Source of the DNA: Adiantum capillus-veneris
Lineage: Eukaryota; Streptophyta; Polypodiopsida; Polypodiales; Pteridaceae
DNA: 44,500 nt
Assembly (NCBI GenBank): GCA_014529385.2
Contig: CM043969.1
Coordinates: 13,229,946 to 13,274,445 of the forward strand
Direction of reading: 5' to 3'
This document shows, piece after piece, positions 1 to 10,075 of this stretch; positions within the stretch are counted from its first letter, which is position 1, and the number at the start of each line of letters is the position of its first letter. The notes beneath the pieces were generated by a model. It saw nothing but the letters and a program-made list of their open reading frames with translations. It did no database searches and had not been told where the DNA came from. The position numbers were made by a program, and so were the translations under genes.

Positions 1-670
1 TTTCAGCCTTGCATTTTTGAGTCGTTCTTTTGTAGCCTCAATGTCTCCAGGTCTTCTCTCTAGTTGCCTTATGCACAATGCAAGGAGACCTTCCCTGCTA
101 AGCCCCTCTTGCCAAGGTAGTACATTCCATGTGGGAATTGTATCTTCAATCGGCATCATTGGCTTTTGACCATACATTAGCTCCGTAGGCATGTAGCGAG
201 TTACCGAGCTATGTGTTGTACGATCAGCCCATAAAGCATATGGTAATAGTTTTGGCCACTCACAAACTCTTCCTTTGCAAGCCTTGGCCAAAGCTTTGAT
301 GATAGGAGGATGCCCTCTTTCACTCTTTCCATTGCCTTTACGGTTGTAAGCTGTAGTAAGAGAAAAGCTTGATTCCTAATCTGGAAAAGGAGTCCCTTGC
401 TTTCTTGGCATCCAATTCACCTCTGTCTGCAGTGATCTTTCCCACACAACCATAACAGCAAATTACCGCTTCAAGAAGGAATTTGCACACAGCTTCTGTG
501 GTTTTAGATCTTAATGCTCTCCCTTCAACCTGGTTAGTTAGGTCCTCTCGTGCGAGAACCAAGTATCTCATCTGCCAGAGTCCTAAAGGCATTGTGACTA
601 GATCCACAACCCATTTATAGTGCATGGCTAATGGATATGTAGGGTGCAATCCATCACGATGTTGGGACAT
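1..670 (-). pseudogene. Integrase core and C-terminal part (Ty3/gypsy), broken and cut by the window edge
   Basis: The retroviral-type integrase core inserts the element cDNA into chromosomes using a D,D,E metal-binding triad. The first Asp is seen in a Trp-Val-Val-Asp context near 600. The second is in Ile-Thr-Ala-Asp-Arg-Gly near 425. The glutamate is in Gly-Lys-Ser-Glu-Arg-Gly-His near 325, in a different frame. The reading frame shifts near 340, where the Thr-Thr-Ala-Tyr-Asn segment before the glutamate should lie. From there to the left edge the second frame is open and contains a typical post-core stretch (Pro-Tyr-Ala-Leu-Trp-Ala-Asp-Arg-Thr-Thr). The triad is recognisable but split, so no functional integrase can be made. 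Confidence 0.8.
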
Positions 671-1436
671 TTAAATACATTTGACACGTTACACATGACT
701 CTACAAATTGAGATACATCTTTATACATACCCTTCCACCAGTATTTTTCTTTTAACTTGGAGAAGATTGCCCGCACACACCTATGTCCAGCCCATAGACT
801 CTCATGAAACTCTTGCATGAGCTTTACTTGAGTCTCTTTTTTACATATAACCCGTTGTGGTGTAGCACCCTTTTGTTTAAGATGCTTCCACAAGTAACCA
901 TCCCTCAAAAAGTACCCATATTCTTTCCTGCGTATCCTCTGGAATTCTTGTTCAGACCAATCATCCTGTTTTGTTAGAGTACTCAAGTAGCTTCCAATAA
1001 GAAGCCAATCACCTTCATAAAGTTCTTTCAAGAACAATTCAAGTGGATTAGTCATGCAAACATTGTTACCTTTGACATGAGAGATAGAATAGAACTTTGT
1101 GCCTACATCATCTCCCTTGTCAATCATTTGTGACTCATCTTCATACCTTGCCCTTGATAGAATATTTGCCACTGTATTGTCTTTACCTGCAATGTGCTTA
1201 AACTTGGGATTTAATGACTTAATGTAGGCAATCCACCACAACATAGCAATGTCTGGCGTTGAGCAGCTTGTAATCATCCCAAGAAGTGGTAGACAATTTG
1301 TTTCTACAACCACACATGCACCAATTAGGTATTCTTTCCCATTTTTCAAGGCTGTAACCATACCCCATAGCTCTCTCTTTATCTGTGGATAGTTTCTTTG
1401 GTGAACACTTAGTACCTTTGCTCCAAATCTTACCAC
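654..1436 (-). pseudogene. RNase H domain plus integrase H2C2 zinc-binding domain (Ty3/gypsy)
   Basis: The frame is open for 260 residues. The N-terminal third matches a Ty3/gypsy RNase H: Tyr-Pro-Gln-Ile-Lys-Arg-Glu-Leu at about residue 17, Val-Val-Glu-Thr at about residue 45, and His-Ile-Ala-Gly-Lys-Asp-Asn-Thr-Val-Ala near residue 83. RNase H removes the RNA strand after reverse transcription. The C-terminal 80 residues hold the integrase zinc-binding module, with a His-x7-His pair (His-Glu-Ser-Leu-Trp-Ala-Gly-His) and Cys-Val-Thr-Cys near the end. Directly upstream the polymerase domain is missing, and the RNase H start abuts the protease-RT linker in another frame. It overlaps the integrase-core piece by 17 bases in a different frame. 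Confidence 0.85.
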
Positions 1437-1439
1437 ACA

Positions 1440-1908
1440 ACTCTTGAAAAGACTCCTTTGTGAAGGTATGCCCGATCTTTTTAGGATTCCTTAAACTTGG
1501 TTGCAAAGAAGCTTGCTCAATGTTTTCCCTGTTGTTGGGTGGTAAGGGTGAAGCTATTGGTTTCACCTTCTTTGCTACACTCTTGTATTTAGTTTCAACA
1601 TGGACTTCTAGACCAACTGTTTGGTTTTCTTTAAAGGCTTCTATTACTTGTGATACATTTTCATAGAGCAAACTTCCACAACTTCATTTTCAAGATGCAA
1701 ACTAGACTTCATTATAGCATCAAGCTCACCCCATAGTATCCATAAAAGAAACTTGCTCACACAAACCCAAAACATTTTCAGTACGCTCTAGCAACCCACT
1801 CTCTTTCATGCCTATTTGTACATGATGTACATATTGCCTCTCACACCTCTTCAAATCTTCAAGTTTTGTAAAACATACCGATCCATTCCTTGTTACGAAG
1901 GAGCCCAT
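1440..1908 (-). pseudogene. Protease-to-RT linker of the Ty3/gypsy polyprotein, broken
   Basis: On the minus strand two short frames (about 1908-1726 and 1671-1440) carry a low-complexity linker. The second ends in a conserved-looking segment, Lys-Lys-Ile-Gly-His-Thr-Phe-Thr-Lys-Glu-Ser-Phe-Gln-Glu-Leu-Cys, that in this element type lies just before the reverse transcriptase. Instead of RT, the sequence runs at about 1440 into RNase H in another frame. It has no enzymatic role of its own. It matters because it marks the left side of the RT deletion. Confidence 0.6.
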
Positions 1909-1975
1909 TGAGAAAGTTTCCCTATTTTTGGATCAAGCGAGACCCTTTTTCTTTCTGTACCATTGCAATCCCGCT

Positions 1976-2900
1976 TTACAATGGTACTTGGCCAAAACCC
2001 ATCATTTCCCTATGGTCATGAAACTCTTTGGTCACCTTTGGTAGAGGATGATCTCTGAGGTTGTCACGATTTCTTTCATGATTTACACAAACTGTGAGAA
2101 ATTGGACACCACGTTTACCATCTTTGCTGCGTATCCGAGCATATGCTGAACCATCATCCATTACCTTTGTTTCCATTCGGACTCCCACAATGTAGGGCTG
2201 TCCAAGGATGAGATGACATGAAGATGTATCTTGTACAAAGAAGTTTTATCAATCTTTACATCACCTATTGTCACCTTCACACCTGGACATGCTGCATACA
2301 ATTCACCGGATGAATTGTTTGCCACTTTTACCATCCATCCATGATCTGTGTCATCGGCCATTTGCACTTGTTGTAGAGACTCTTTGACATTATGTTTATT
2401 TCTGAACCATGGTCAATCAAGGCAACAAAAGTCTCTTCAAGATTACCTACCTTGACCAAAGTTTCTGTAGTAGCCCTTGCCCAGTGACTTTGTGAATAGT
2501 AGCTCCTATGAATAGCTTCAAATTCATCATCATTTGAGAAATGCACTTGCTTCACTCTCCCACTAGATTGGTAGCATCCTACCACAACTCCATCATCCTC
2601 CTTATTTCGTAAGTGCATCCTTTGTGCCTTCAAGGTTTCTCCTTCAACCTGTGGACGAGAAACTTCAGCAAGAGTTTGCCTCTTCCTCTTGATGATGTCA
2701 ATGATCTCCTCATGGAATTCTCTCTTTGCAATGCCAATAACTTCTCCCAGAGTAAACTCAATCTTGCTATTCAAGATCCTTTCCTCCAATACTTCCTTTA
2801 AATCTGTAGCAACCTCAATATCAGATTGTAGTTTATAAGTTGGGCCTTTTGTCTTACCTTTTGTTGGCTCTTTCTTCTTTCTTGTTGTAGACTCCTCCAT
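1976..2900 (-). pseudogene. Retropepsin-like aspartic protease region (Ty3/gypsy)
   Basis: Minus-strand frames 2900-2328, 2367-2161 and 2188-1976 together cover a gag C-terminal basic region and an aspartic protease, which would cleave the Gag-Pol polyprotein. The active-site loop reads Ala-Leu-Ile-Asp-His-Gly-Ser-Glu-Ile-Asn-Ile-Met-Ser at about 2425-2390. His replaces the usual Thr or Ser of Asp-Thr/Ser-Gly, as seen in fungal-like plant gypsy elements. Later segments contain Leu-Tyr-Ala-Ala-Cys-Pro and Val-Arg-Met-Glu-Thr-Lys-Val-Met-Asp, which fit the flap and C-terminal parts. Two frame changes, near 2340 and 2175, break the domain. Confidence 0.7.
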
Positions 2901-2987
2901 GAGTACTTCAGATGGAGACGCTCCTTCTGTCAGGGGTGTTTGGGAAGGAATTGAGTCACTTCTTCCCCCACTTCTAGAAGCTCTTTT

Positions 2988-3560
2988 TCATGGTCCTTCA
3001 TCAGCATTCTCACGTCTACGCTTCTCTTCTACAATAGCCTCATTTTGTTGGCATTTTGTAATGTAAGCATGCACTGACAATGAGTCCACTGGATCATTCC
3101 ATCCCGTTTCTAGAGGTATGCAATCACCTGCTTCATGTAGAATCTCTTTTGTAAGCTTTCCCTTTTTAGCTAATTGCATGACATTTGGCCAAATTTGACC
3201 ATAATGGTCACTCACCTCTTCATCACTAAGATGCTCAATTTTGACTCCATAAGTAGCTGCCTCAACTGAAGAGGTGGCATGGTTAGTTGCCATATCTTCA
3301 ACTAAGGTTTGCATTCCCCCCTTCCTAAAGTTAGTTCTCAAGGGTAGACCTGTCTCTCTTAAGTGGATTTTACCATCCTTAAAAAACACAATATCTTTTG
3401 TCAAAGCATCACTAAAATAATCACAATCTCTTCCTACATGGTCTATACTATCACACCAAATACATCTATTAACAAACCCTTCTTTGGGTTGTTGTCTTTG
3501 CCTAAGAAGTGGCCCTGATGGTTGGCCTTTTTCTTCAAGCTTTGCAAGCTTCACCTTCAA
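2988..3560 (-). pseudogene. Gag with CCHC zinc knuckle (Ty3/gypsy)
   Basis: The frame is open for 190 residues. A CCHC knuckle (Cys-x2-Cys-x4-His-x4-Cys: Cys-Ile-Trp-Cys, then Asp-His-Val, then Asp-Cys) lies near residues 34-47. Such knuckles bind the element RNA during packaging. The rest is polar and lysine/glutamate-rich. It should join the gag N-terminal piece at 4182-3868, but the 300 bases between them are frameshifted. A stop separates it from the protease frame at 2900. The family assignment comes from the knuckle and its position between gag and protease. Confidence 0.75.
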
Positions 3561-3867
3561 GTTCCCTTCACAAGCTCATCTAGCATAGACTCATCAAACT
3601 TAGGAGCTATAAAAGTAGGCTTTATCATTTTGTCAGAAGTTGAGGTTGAAGGACTTGTAGTGTTTCCTACCATCTTGTCCCTTCTTCTTTGTCGTTTGGC
3701 AAGCAATGAGACAGCACCTTCAACTTCATTCCAATCGGTCTTTAGTCCTTGCTCAACATCGCCCTAAGCAACTCTATTATTGATAGTCCTTGCTTTGGCT
3801 TGACAACCCATTCTAAGAATGTCCTTTTGGTCACTCTCTCAGAGTCCTCCATGAAATATTCCTCCTT

Positions 3868-4182
3868 TTAAGCTACTTTGAGTTCTTTCCAGTTTTGCCC
3901 ATACCCATCTTTAATTCCCCTAACATGTTCCCTAATTTCTGGAGCAACAACTAGCTCAAAGCTTTGAATCATCTCACATTCTGAAACGCAATGTAGCTCC
4001 ATCTCCTTCACATACTTGTGTAAGTACTTGGTTACATCTTTGCCATTGAACTGATCCATTCTGTTGACGACCGCTTGTATGGCCTTGGTTGCTAAAATCT
4101 CCCTTCTTTCAGTGGCATGTTGTTGCAGCATGAACATTGCAAATGATTTAAACATTTGCATTTTTGCTGGGTCAAAATGCAT
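3868..4182 (-). pseudogene. Gag N-terminal segment (Ty3/gypsy)
   Basis: A 104-residue frame begins with Met-His-Phe-Asp-Pro-Ala-Lys. It includes Phe-Asn-Gly-Lys-Asp-Val-Thr-Lys-Tyr-Leu near the middle and Val-Val-Ala-Pro-Glu-Ile-Arg-Glu near the end. These match the capsid-like part of fungal-like gypsy Gag proteins, which build the virus-like particle. It is the most upstream recognisable coding piece of the minus-strand element, so the ATG at 4182 is a reasonable Gag start. It is truncated by a frameshift at its C-terminal side. Confidence 0.65.
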
Positions 4183-5966
4183 ACCCTATTTCTCAACATG
4201 ATCACCCATGGTTACCCAAAAACTCTCACCTTGACAGATTTGCATTGGGTTCACCAAAAATATGTTGAGAAATTTGCGGTCTTGCTAGGAAAGCACCGGA
4301 TCTTGGCCGTGAGAGTTTGTGAGAGAACTCCAAAAAACTATATAAAGGAGTTAAACCATAGATGCCATGAAGTCTAGGGTTTGGAAGGAAGTGCAATCAA
4401 AGAAGCCCCACTCTTTCTCCCTTGCACTCACACACTCAAAGAAAGAACACAGAAGAGAATATCAAAACAACACAAAGATAAAAACATCAAAGTTATGGTC
4501 ATCTCGTATCATGGGTAATATGAAAGGGTTAATAGATGAGTTAATGGCATTCAATCTTTGGCGACCAAACAGGCTACGAATTGTTCGTTGGAATTGTAGT
4601 TTTGTGCTTACCATAATATATATGTTTTGTCTAGTGATTGGGATAAATTGTCTGTACAAATCCTCTTGGTTCATAGCAAGACAACTACACTTACGTCAAA
4701 AGAAAATTTGTAATCTATAAGAGGTAGTATGATGGGATCTGTTGAAAGAAGTATTTCATTGAGCCTTTTTGGGCCAAAGAGAAACACTATACGTTGTTGA
4801 AAGTGTATTTTTTGGCTACTCCATACGTTAATTCTAATAGATCGCACAGAGTGAAAGCGATATAAATTCTTATCATGTGGATTATTAATCTAGGATAGTA
4901 TGTGAGAAATATAGATATGAGAGAACTGAAGAGAAGAGAATTTCCCTCCCAAGCCCTGTTCTTGCCCGTAAGCAATAAGGATACTACAGGGAGAGATGTA
5001 CCTATAGCAAGGAGAACCTAGAATTTATAGAGAGAATGAATTTCTAAGAGTGAGAGAAATAGGTTTGGTTAGAGAAGGAAATGAAATCAGAGATATATTT
5101 TGGATTAGAGATATAAGGTCGGATTAGAGATGAAATAGAAGACAACAAGAAACCAACAAAATATCAAAGTAGAACACATCTTACTTGAGAAACCCTTCGG
5201 AACCATTTTTTATGGAGAGAGAAGAAGAGGGGAGACTTCAACTTTTGTTGATACACCAAGTTCAAGACCTTCTAGAGTTGATCTTCCAAGGATAGCTTAC
5301 AAGAATGGCTAGTCTTCCTCTAGGAGAAAGTGTAGGTTTAGGCTTATGTTAATGGCTAAGTACAATTAGACATTACTACACTCACTCCCTCATGAATTGA
5401 TCTCATCAATGGATTGAATGGTTTTCAAGGAAGAAGAGGTTCCCTTTTATAGGTGAAGGAACCCCCAAGGGTTTACACAACAAGAGAGAAGCCAGTGTGA
5501 ACAAAAACTGTAAAAGTTTGAAATGAGCTATCCTTGCATGATGTGGGCAGGCTGGGGTCCAGTGTTCATCATATCTCCTCAACTGTGGCTCCAAATAAAA
5601 AAGTAAAACTATGGGTAGAAAAGTTAGCTCATAAGCTACGACTACCATTTTATATACTTTTTTCAATTCGAATCGGAACCTTGTGTAAAAGAATCATCAA
5701 AATAGGGTACAGTTTTTGAAGCAAAAGTCTTCTTGTGGTCCCCTTAGCCTAAACTTTCATTTGATTCCAAAGGACACCTCATGCAATATGAAAGCATGAC
5801 ATTTCTTCTTGACAAAGTTTTATAATCATGCTTGCAATAATGCATTAAAATAGGGGTATCTTTGAGATTCATGCAAGCTACTGTCCAACTAGGATTTGAT
5901 TCCTTCCTAGTAGCTATTTAAAGGAAATATAAGAAAAATACATTGAATATATAAATAATGGAAGTC
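4183..5966. other. Non-coding stretch upstream of the minus-strand gypsy element; possible leader or LTR
   Basis: There is no convincing coding frame here; the short open stretches have no domain signature. The part at 4920-5260 is purine-rich (gagaga-type) and 5270-5460 contains a minus-strand TATA-like box. Because the gypsy gag starts at 4182 on the minus strand, some of this could be its leader or LTR. I could not find matching LTR ends, a primer site or a repeated copy, so the assignment stays open. Confidence 0.4.
5445..5451 (-). promoter_or_regulatory. TATA-like box on the minus strand
   Basis: Read on the minus strand the bases are TATAAAA followed by GG, a good plant TATA match. It lies about 1.26 kb upstream of the gypsy gag start on the same strand. 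It could be the promoter of that element's LTR, or chance in an A/T-rich region. No transcript start can be seen. Confidence 0.3.
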
Positions 5967-6244
5967 ACCCTAGATATAGGATCTAGCTAGGGTATGAGAT
6001 AATAATGAGATAGAGGAAAGAAAGAATCAATGCTTTTTGCCCCAAGTTAAAGAGACGGAGCTATTGACGCTTTTTCCATAGTACTTTTTGACGGTAAAGT
6101 AAGAATATGTTACCCTAGATATAGGATCTAGCTAGGGTATGAGATAATAATGAGATAGAGGAAAGAAAGAATCAATGCTTTTTGCCCCAATTTAAAGAGG
6201 CGGAGCTATTGACGCTTTTTCCATAGTACTTTTTGACGGTAAAG
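5967..6244. repeat. Tandem duplication, period 145 bp (two 133-bp copies, 12-bp spacer)
   Basis: Copy 1 (5967-6099) and copy 2 (6112-6244) both begin ACCCTAGATATAGG and end TTTTTGACGGTAAAG, with only about two differences by eye. Both contain the phrase GACGCTTTTTCCATAGTAC. The near identity points to a recent local duplication. The second copy ends eight bases before the open frame of the gag-protease remnant that follows. Confidence 0.95.
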
Positions 6245-6252
6245 CCAATGAA

Positions 6253-6817
6253 TTGCTAGAAAGAATGCATGCAGCCAAGCAAAGGAGGATTAAACCACAA
6301 CAGTTCATTGATGAAGCTCAAGAGGAAGCTTGGCTTCGGGTGCTCAAATGGAAAGCTACTCTCAAGAATCAACAGATACCAATTCCCATCAACACTCTGG
6401 AAATAGATGACCGACAATGGGAATTGCCTAAAGATGCAGTGTCAACAGATGATGAATGGTTAGACTGAATGGACCTGCACATTAAAGTACAACAACAATC
6501 ATAGCCCAAATGCTTTGGTCGACACAAGAGCTAAAGTAAATGCAGCCAGTTATTCCACGTACAAGAAAGAAACAAGTCAAGCATTGAAAGTAGGAATAGC
6601 GATAATAAAAGGATGCAACAAGAACCCAACACCAACATTGGGAGTAGTCAACTTGAACGTGATAGTACATGGATGTTCATGTCCTCATTAGTTTGTATGC
6701 TTACTAGATAAACACATGAATGAGATGATGATTCTTGGAATTCCCTGGATGCGGACATACAACGGAATACTAGATTGGGATACAAATCAGCTGAAGCTAT
6801 CACCTAAAGGCGGGTAA
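6253..6817 (+). pseudogene. Gag C-terminus and degenerate retropepsin of a Ty3/gypsy element
   Basis: The first frame (6253-6468, 71 residues) is an acidic, tryptophan-containing tail typical of the gag-protease junction. From 6506 to the stop at 6815-6817 a second frame resembles a retropepsin. It has Asn-Ala-Leu-Val-Asp-Thr-Arg-Ala where Asp-Thr-Gly-Ala is expected, so the catalytic glycine is lost. It also has Met-Met-Ile-Leu-Gly-Ile-Pro-Trp-Met and Leu-Asp-Trp, which match the C-terminal part of gypsy proteases. One in-frame stop lies in the middle. An active enzyme is excluded by the Gly-to-Arg change and the breaks. Confidence 0.6.
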
Positions 6818-7468
6818 CTCATTGTTCCAATAGCATCAAGCAAGGAGGAATAGAAAGGTAGCAATCAACAGACCAAACCATGAAGTAATCAATCTTCTCC
6901 ATCCCCTCGACAAGCAAATGCTACAAGTAGCATGCAAGGAGTCAGGCAAATCTGGGCAAAACATCATCCACAAAACAAAACATCACTATTATTTACTTTC
7001 TAGCGAAAATGGAGGAATTTTGATATTTTGACATTATATATCCAAAGTACATGATGTGTTAAGCCCACTAGCCAAGTTTGAACCACAAAAGCTCCTATTT
7101 CCATTATATCTACTGTTTTATAGACCTAAAGCCAAAAGCTGGTACCATTTTCACCATATGTATCCAAATGAGCCCATATTTCACTCAAAGCATGTATTTG
7201 GTATATACTTCAAGCTTGTGATGCCAAGTTGGCAAAAAGCTGGAGAAATTACTCAGCTGTAAATAATCACGATTATTTACTTTGGTTGCAAATTTTTGTT
7301 TGAACTTGACATTTTTGTTCCTTGCATATTTTTATGCATCTATGCTTGTTCAAAAATTGATTTGAAGTAAATTGGACTGAAATTGCCAGCATTTCAAACT
7401 AAAGGACACTTCAGAGAAAAATCCGACAAATCTGCTGACTTTGACACTCTATCCAGTGAACAGGAGCC
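6818..7468 (+). other. A/T-rich spacer of element D resembling the leader of element C
   Basis: No gene was seen. The spacer carries an inverted repeat at 7259-7280 and a related half-site near 6988. The phrase TTGGCAAAAAGCTGG occurs just before the inverted repeat, and similar phrases occur in the leader of element C (17.9 and 18.65 kb). An 11-base string, ACTCTATCCAG, at 7446-7456 is shared with C just before its gag start. Together these show that both elements use the same kind of untranslated region ahead of a coding frame. Confidence 0.55.
7259..7280. repeat. Perfect inverted repeat, 10-bp arms with a 2-bp centre
   Basis: Arms GTAAATAATC and GATTATTTAC are exact reverse complements around the centre AC. 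Near-identical copies, each with one arm mismatch, occur in element C at 18381-18402 and 18666-18687. Conservation in two related elements suggests a protein-binding site or a structured RNA element, but no function is known to me. Confidence 0.9.
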
Positions 7469-8424
7469 ATGCAAGCAGCAGAGAGGGCCAAGAAGAAGCT
7501 CAACCAGAAAGAAAAGTTGCAAGAGCTACTCGCATACCAACTAGATCCAGATTCAGTTAAAGCCGCCAAGGCAGGCTATCTTTCAAAACAACAGCTCAAA
7601 GAGCATCACACCACAGGGTTCACCGGCCGATTCAAGAGTGAGGAGGGACATCAGGGAGAGTTGCAACTCCTACCAAAAGAAGTGTATGATGTCGCCACGA
7701 AGCTTTAGACCAAAGAAGCCAAGCGCATGCTAGGATCAAAGATTTCTATGAACATGAGTCGTACTGTGTGGATTTCCAAAAAGCTTACCAGCTTGTATCC
7801 ATGATCAAAGAAGATGGAATTGCACAGCTTTCTAACCCTCAGGGGAATAAAGTTGAAGTGGTGATAACCAAGGAAATAGTGGCAGAAGCACTCAGATTTC
7901 CCATAGAAGGAACGGCAATGAGGGCAAGGGACAAGAAAACGGCAGGTACTTTCACCAAAGAAACCGCCGCAACCACCTTTGCTGACCTTATTCACAAACA
8001 AGTTGAAGAGCCAGCCAGGTTGTACCACCAACACTTTCATTTCCTTGCTAAAAGGCCACCAAGGTATACCACACCCAATCATGCGGTTTCCATCACCTTC
8101 ACACAAGTCCGTAAGTCAACAACCAGGCAACCGGTGGACCACGCACAATATGTCTTGACCACTTTGAAAAGCACAAAGAAAGAAGGAAAGATTACTTACC
8201 TGGGTGCACCAGAGGTATTGACAAGAATTGCATACCATGCCATCGGCATGGCCGACAACCTACCACATGCCCTAGACCAAAACACTTGGATAGTGTCAGC
8301 TCAACCATCTCCTCAAGATACAAGATCAGCCAAGAGATCCTACAAAGTTGATGAAGAATTGGCTGAAAGCTCGCCGAAAAGGCACAACAGTGAAAGCTTG
8401 GATAATGAAGAAAAGAGAGCATGA
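7469..8424 (+). pseudogene. N-terminal part of the large element-D ORF
   Basis: The ATG at 7469 opens an 80-residue frame rich in lysine and glutamine. After a frameshift near 7710-7768 the sequence continues in the frame that runs to a TGA at 8422-8424. Residues around 7768-8250 form a globular-looking segment with Pro-Pro-Arg-Tyr-Thr-Thr-Pro and Ala-Pro-Glu-Val-Leu-Thr-Arg-Ile-Ala-Tyr-His-Ala. The pattern recalls the plant transposon-protein domain seen beside pol in some plant gypsy elements; this is a weak resemblance only. The TGA is one C-to-T step from CGA, and the same frame stays open beyond it. Confidence 0.5.
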
Positions 8425-8433
8425 AGGGAGGAA

Positions 8434-9471
8434 ATGAAGAGAAAAGTTGTGGTAGCACACCAAGAAGAGCCTGTGCAAAAGCAAGCCTGGTTTGAAAGAG
8501 AGAAACACGCATACCAACACAACCAACAAGCACAAGGAAAGGACCCAAAAAAATGGGTGCCTAGTGGACTTAAGGGACCAAGGACCAAGCATCACACCAA
8601 GAAGCAAGGTGAAGAACCCATTGAAGTACTGGAACGGATGTACCAAGAAGCAGAGGCTTTAAAGCTAAAGGAAGCCAAAGAAGCGGCAAAGAAGGCAAAA
8701 GAGGCGCAAGAACATCAAGAGCATGCAGAGGAGACCACTGCACAAGGAGAAGCACAACATGCCCAAGGTGATGTGTCTCCTTGCATCTCTTCTCCTGTCT
8801 CTGAACACCAACATCAACCAATGCGAAGCCCACCACCGTCACCGACAGCAGATAAAGACACAACAAATGAGCCAACGAAAGAAGCAGAAGCTGAACATGA
8901 AAAGGTAGATGAAGCTCCACAAGAGCCAAAACACAAAGAGGCAGCTGAATCTTCACAAGAAGCTGAATCTACACAACGAGCATCTGGATCTACTAAAAAA
9001 CAGCCAATAGAAAAAGAGCTAGAGACAGAAAAGTTAGCAAGTCCTGCAAAAAAAGAGGACACCACACAGTTTGAGCAGCCAAAGGAGCAAAAGGTAGAGG
9101 ACCCACCCTCTCTCGTAGCACAACAAGAGAAGGCCGAGGCACCACCCTCTACCTCTACGGAAAAAGAACAGCCATAGCTACAAGAACAACAACAACCAGC
9201 TGTCCTGACACAACCAACAAATATTCATGAGGCTGCAGAAACATCAAGACAGATGGCATGCAATGAAGACTGGAAATCCAATGAAAAAGTCATCCTGCAG
9301 GTTAACAAATATGCTAAGCAAATGCAGAAGATGACAGAAAGGCTTTCCTCAGCAGCACTTGGCCGTAGCATACGGGCCAAAGAGTTAGAGATGGTGATCG
9401 ATGCACTCAAAGGGGAGTTAGACGACAGGCTTAATTTCATCACCGATCTCCAAGGCAAGTGCAGGAGTTGA
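8434..9471 (+). pseudogene. Charged, low-complexity coiled-coil middle of the large element-D ORF
   Basis: This is the same frame as the upstream segment from 7768 (8434 minus 7768 is divisible by 3). It stays open to 9471 apart from a TAG at 9175-9177 and is closed by a TGA at 9469-9471. The protein is dominated by Glu, Lys, Ala and Gln. It has heptad-like runs such as Glu-Ala-Leu-Lys-Leu-Lys-Glu-Ala-Lys-Glu-Ala-Ala near 8650-8700, a Pro/Ser-rich stretch near 8770-8850, and an Ala/Glu/Pro region to 9177. From 9253 a more regular coiled coil follows (Lys-Met-Thr-Glu-Arg-Leu and Val-Ile-Asp-Ala-Leu-Lys-Gly-Glu-Leu). No enzyme motif is visible. Two of the three stops are one C-to-T step from CAG or CGA in readable context. 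Confidence 0.55.
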
Positions 9472-10075
9472 GAGCAGAAGCTGAACAACATCAGCTGGCT
9501 AGAGATAAGCAACCGTAAAGAAATGGAGGAGCTGGGCGAGCTGCTTACCAAACTGTCAAATGCTTGCAAAGCCAAGCATGATCAGCTGACGAAGTTACAA
9601 ATGAACTTCTCACTACCACCCTATCAGCTCAAAAAATGCAGGTACAGTTAGATGTAGCCAATGATTCTCCGTAGTACTCAGAACAAAGAATCAATGATCA
9701 AGTGATATTCTTGCAGCAAACACGAGAAAATCCAGCCGTCGCCTCGATCAAAGGTACAATTATGAAGTCTACAAGGAACTAGAAAAGGAAAATAAAGACC
9801 TCGAGCTGGAGCTGAAGTTAGAGCAATATTAACACAGAGACGTGGCCTTGATGTGGGTCCAAAGAGAAGATGAAATGCTGAAGGAGATAGCTGAACTCAA
9901 AAGAGTCAACTAGCTACTGAGAGAGGGAAGGCCGGAAACGCAAGAAGAGGCAGGCACTTCGGAGCAGTCTCAAATTAAAATACCCTCAGTATCATTTGCT
10001 GAAATGGAGACACAGTCCACAGAATAGCTGAGTGGCGAGAAAGATTTTCAGGTACCCATTACAGAAGAAGACACA
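9472..10075 (+). pseudogene. Decayed coiled-coil continuation of the element-D ORF
   Basis: No long open frame survives, but short frames on the plus strand keep the same composition. Examples are Lys-Glu-Met-Glu-Glu-Leu-Gly-Glu-Leu-Leu near 9520 and Asp-Leu-Glu-Leu-Glu-Leu-Lys-Leu-Glu near 9800-9830. At least one indel near 9595 and several stops separate them. I read this as the same coiled-coil protein with more damage. Confidence 0.4.

Larger units (their letters stand above)
1..4182 (-). mobile_element. Ty3/gypsy LTR retrotransposon remnant, Tcn1-like chromovirus type
   Basis: Read on the minus strand from 4182 to the left edge, the order is gag N-terminus, gag zinc knuckle, aspartic protease, protease-RT linker, RNase H, integrase zinc-binding domain and integrase core. 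This is the Ty3/gypsy order. The protease uses the form Asp-His-Gly-Ser-Glu-Ile instead of the usual Asp-Thr/Ser-Gly, and the gag has a Phe-Asn-Gly-Lys-Asp-Val segment. I associate both with the fungal-like Tcn1 group found in seed-free plants; this sub-group assignment is from memory. The element is dead: the frame changes several times and the reverse transcriptase is absent. No LTR could be delimited. The 3' end lies outside the window. Confidence 0.85.

Noticed and set aside
4156-4720. Plus-strand frames upstream of the gypsy gag
   Set aside because: There is no domain, they overlap the likely leader of the minus-strand element, and the make-up is ordinary for non-coding DNA.
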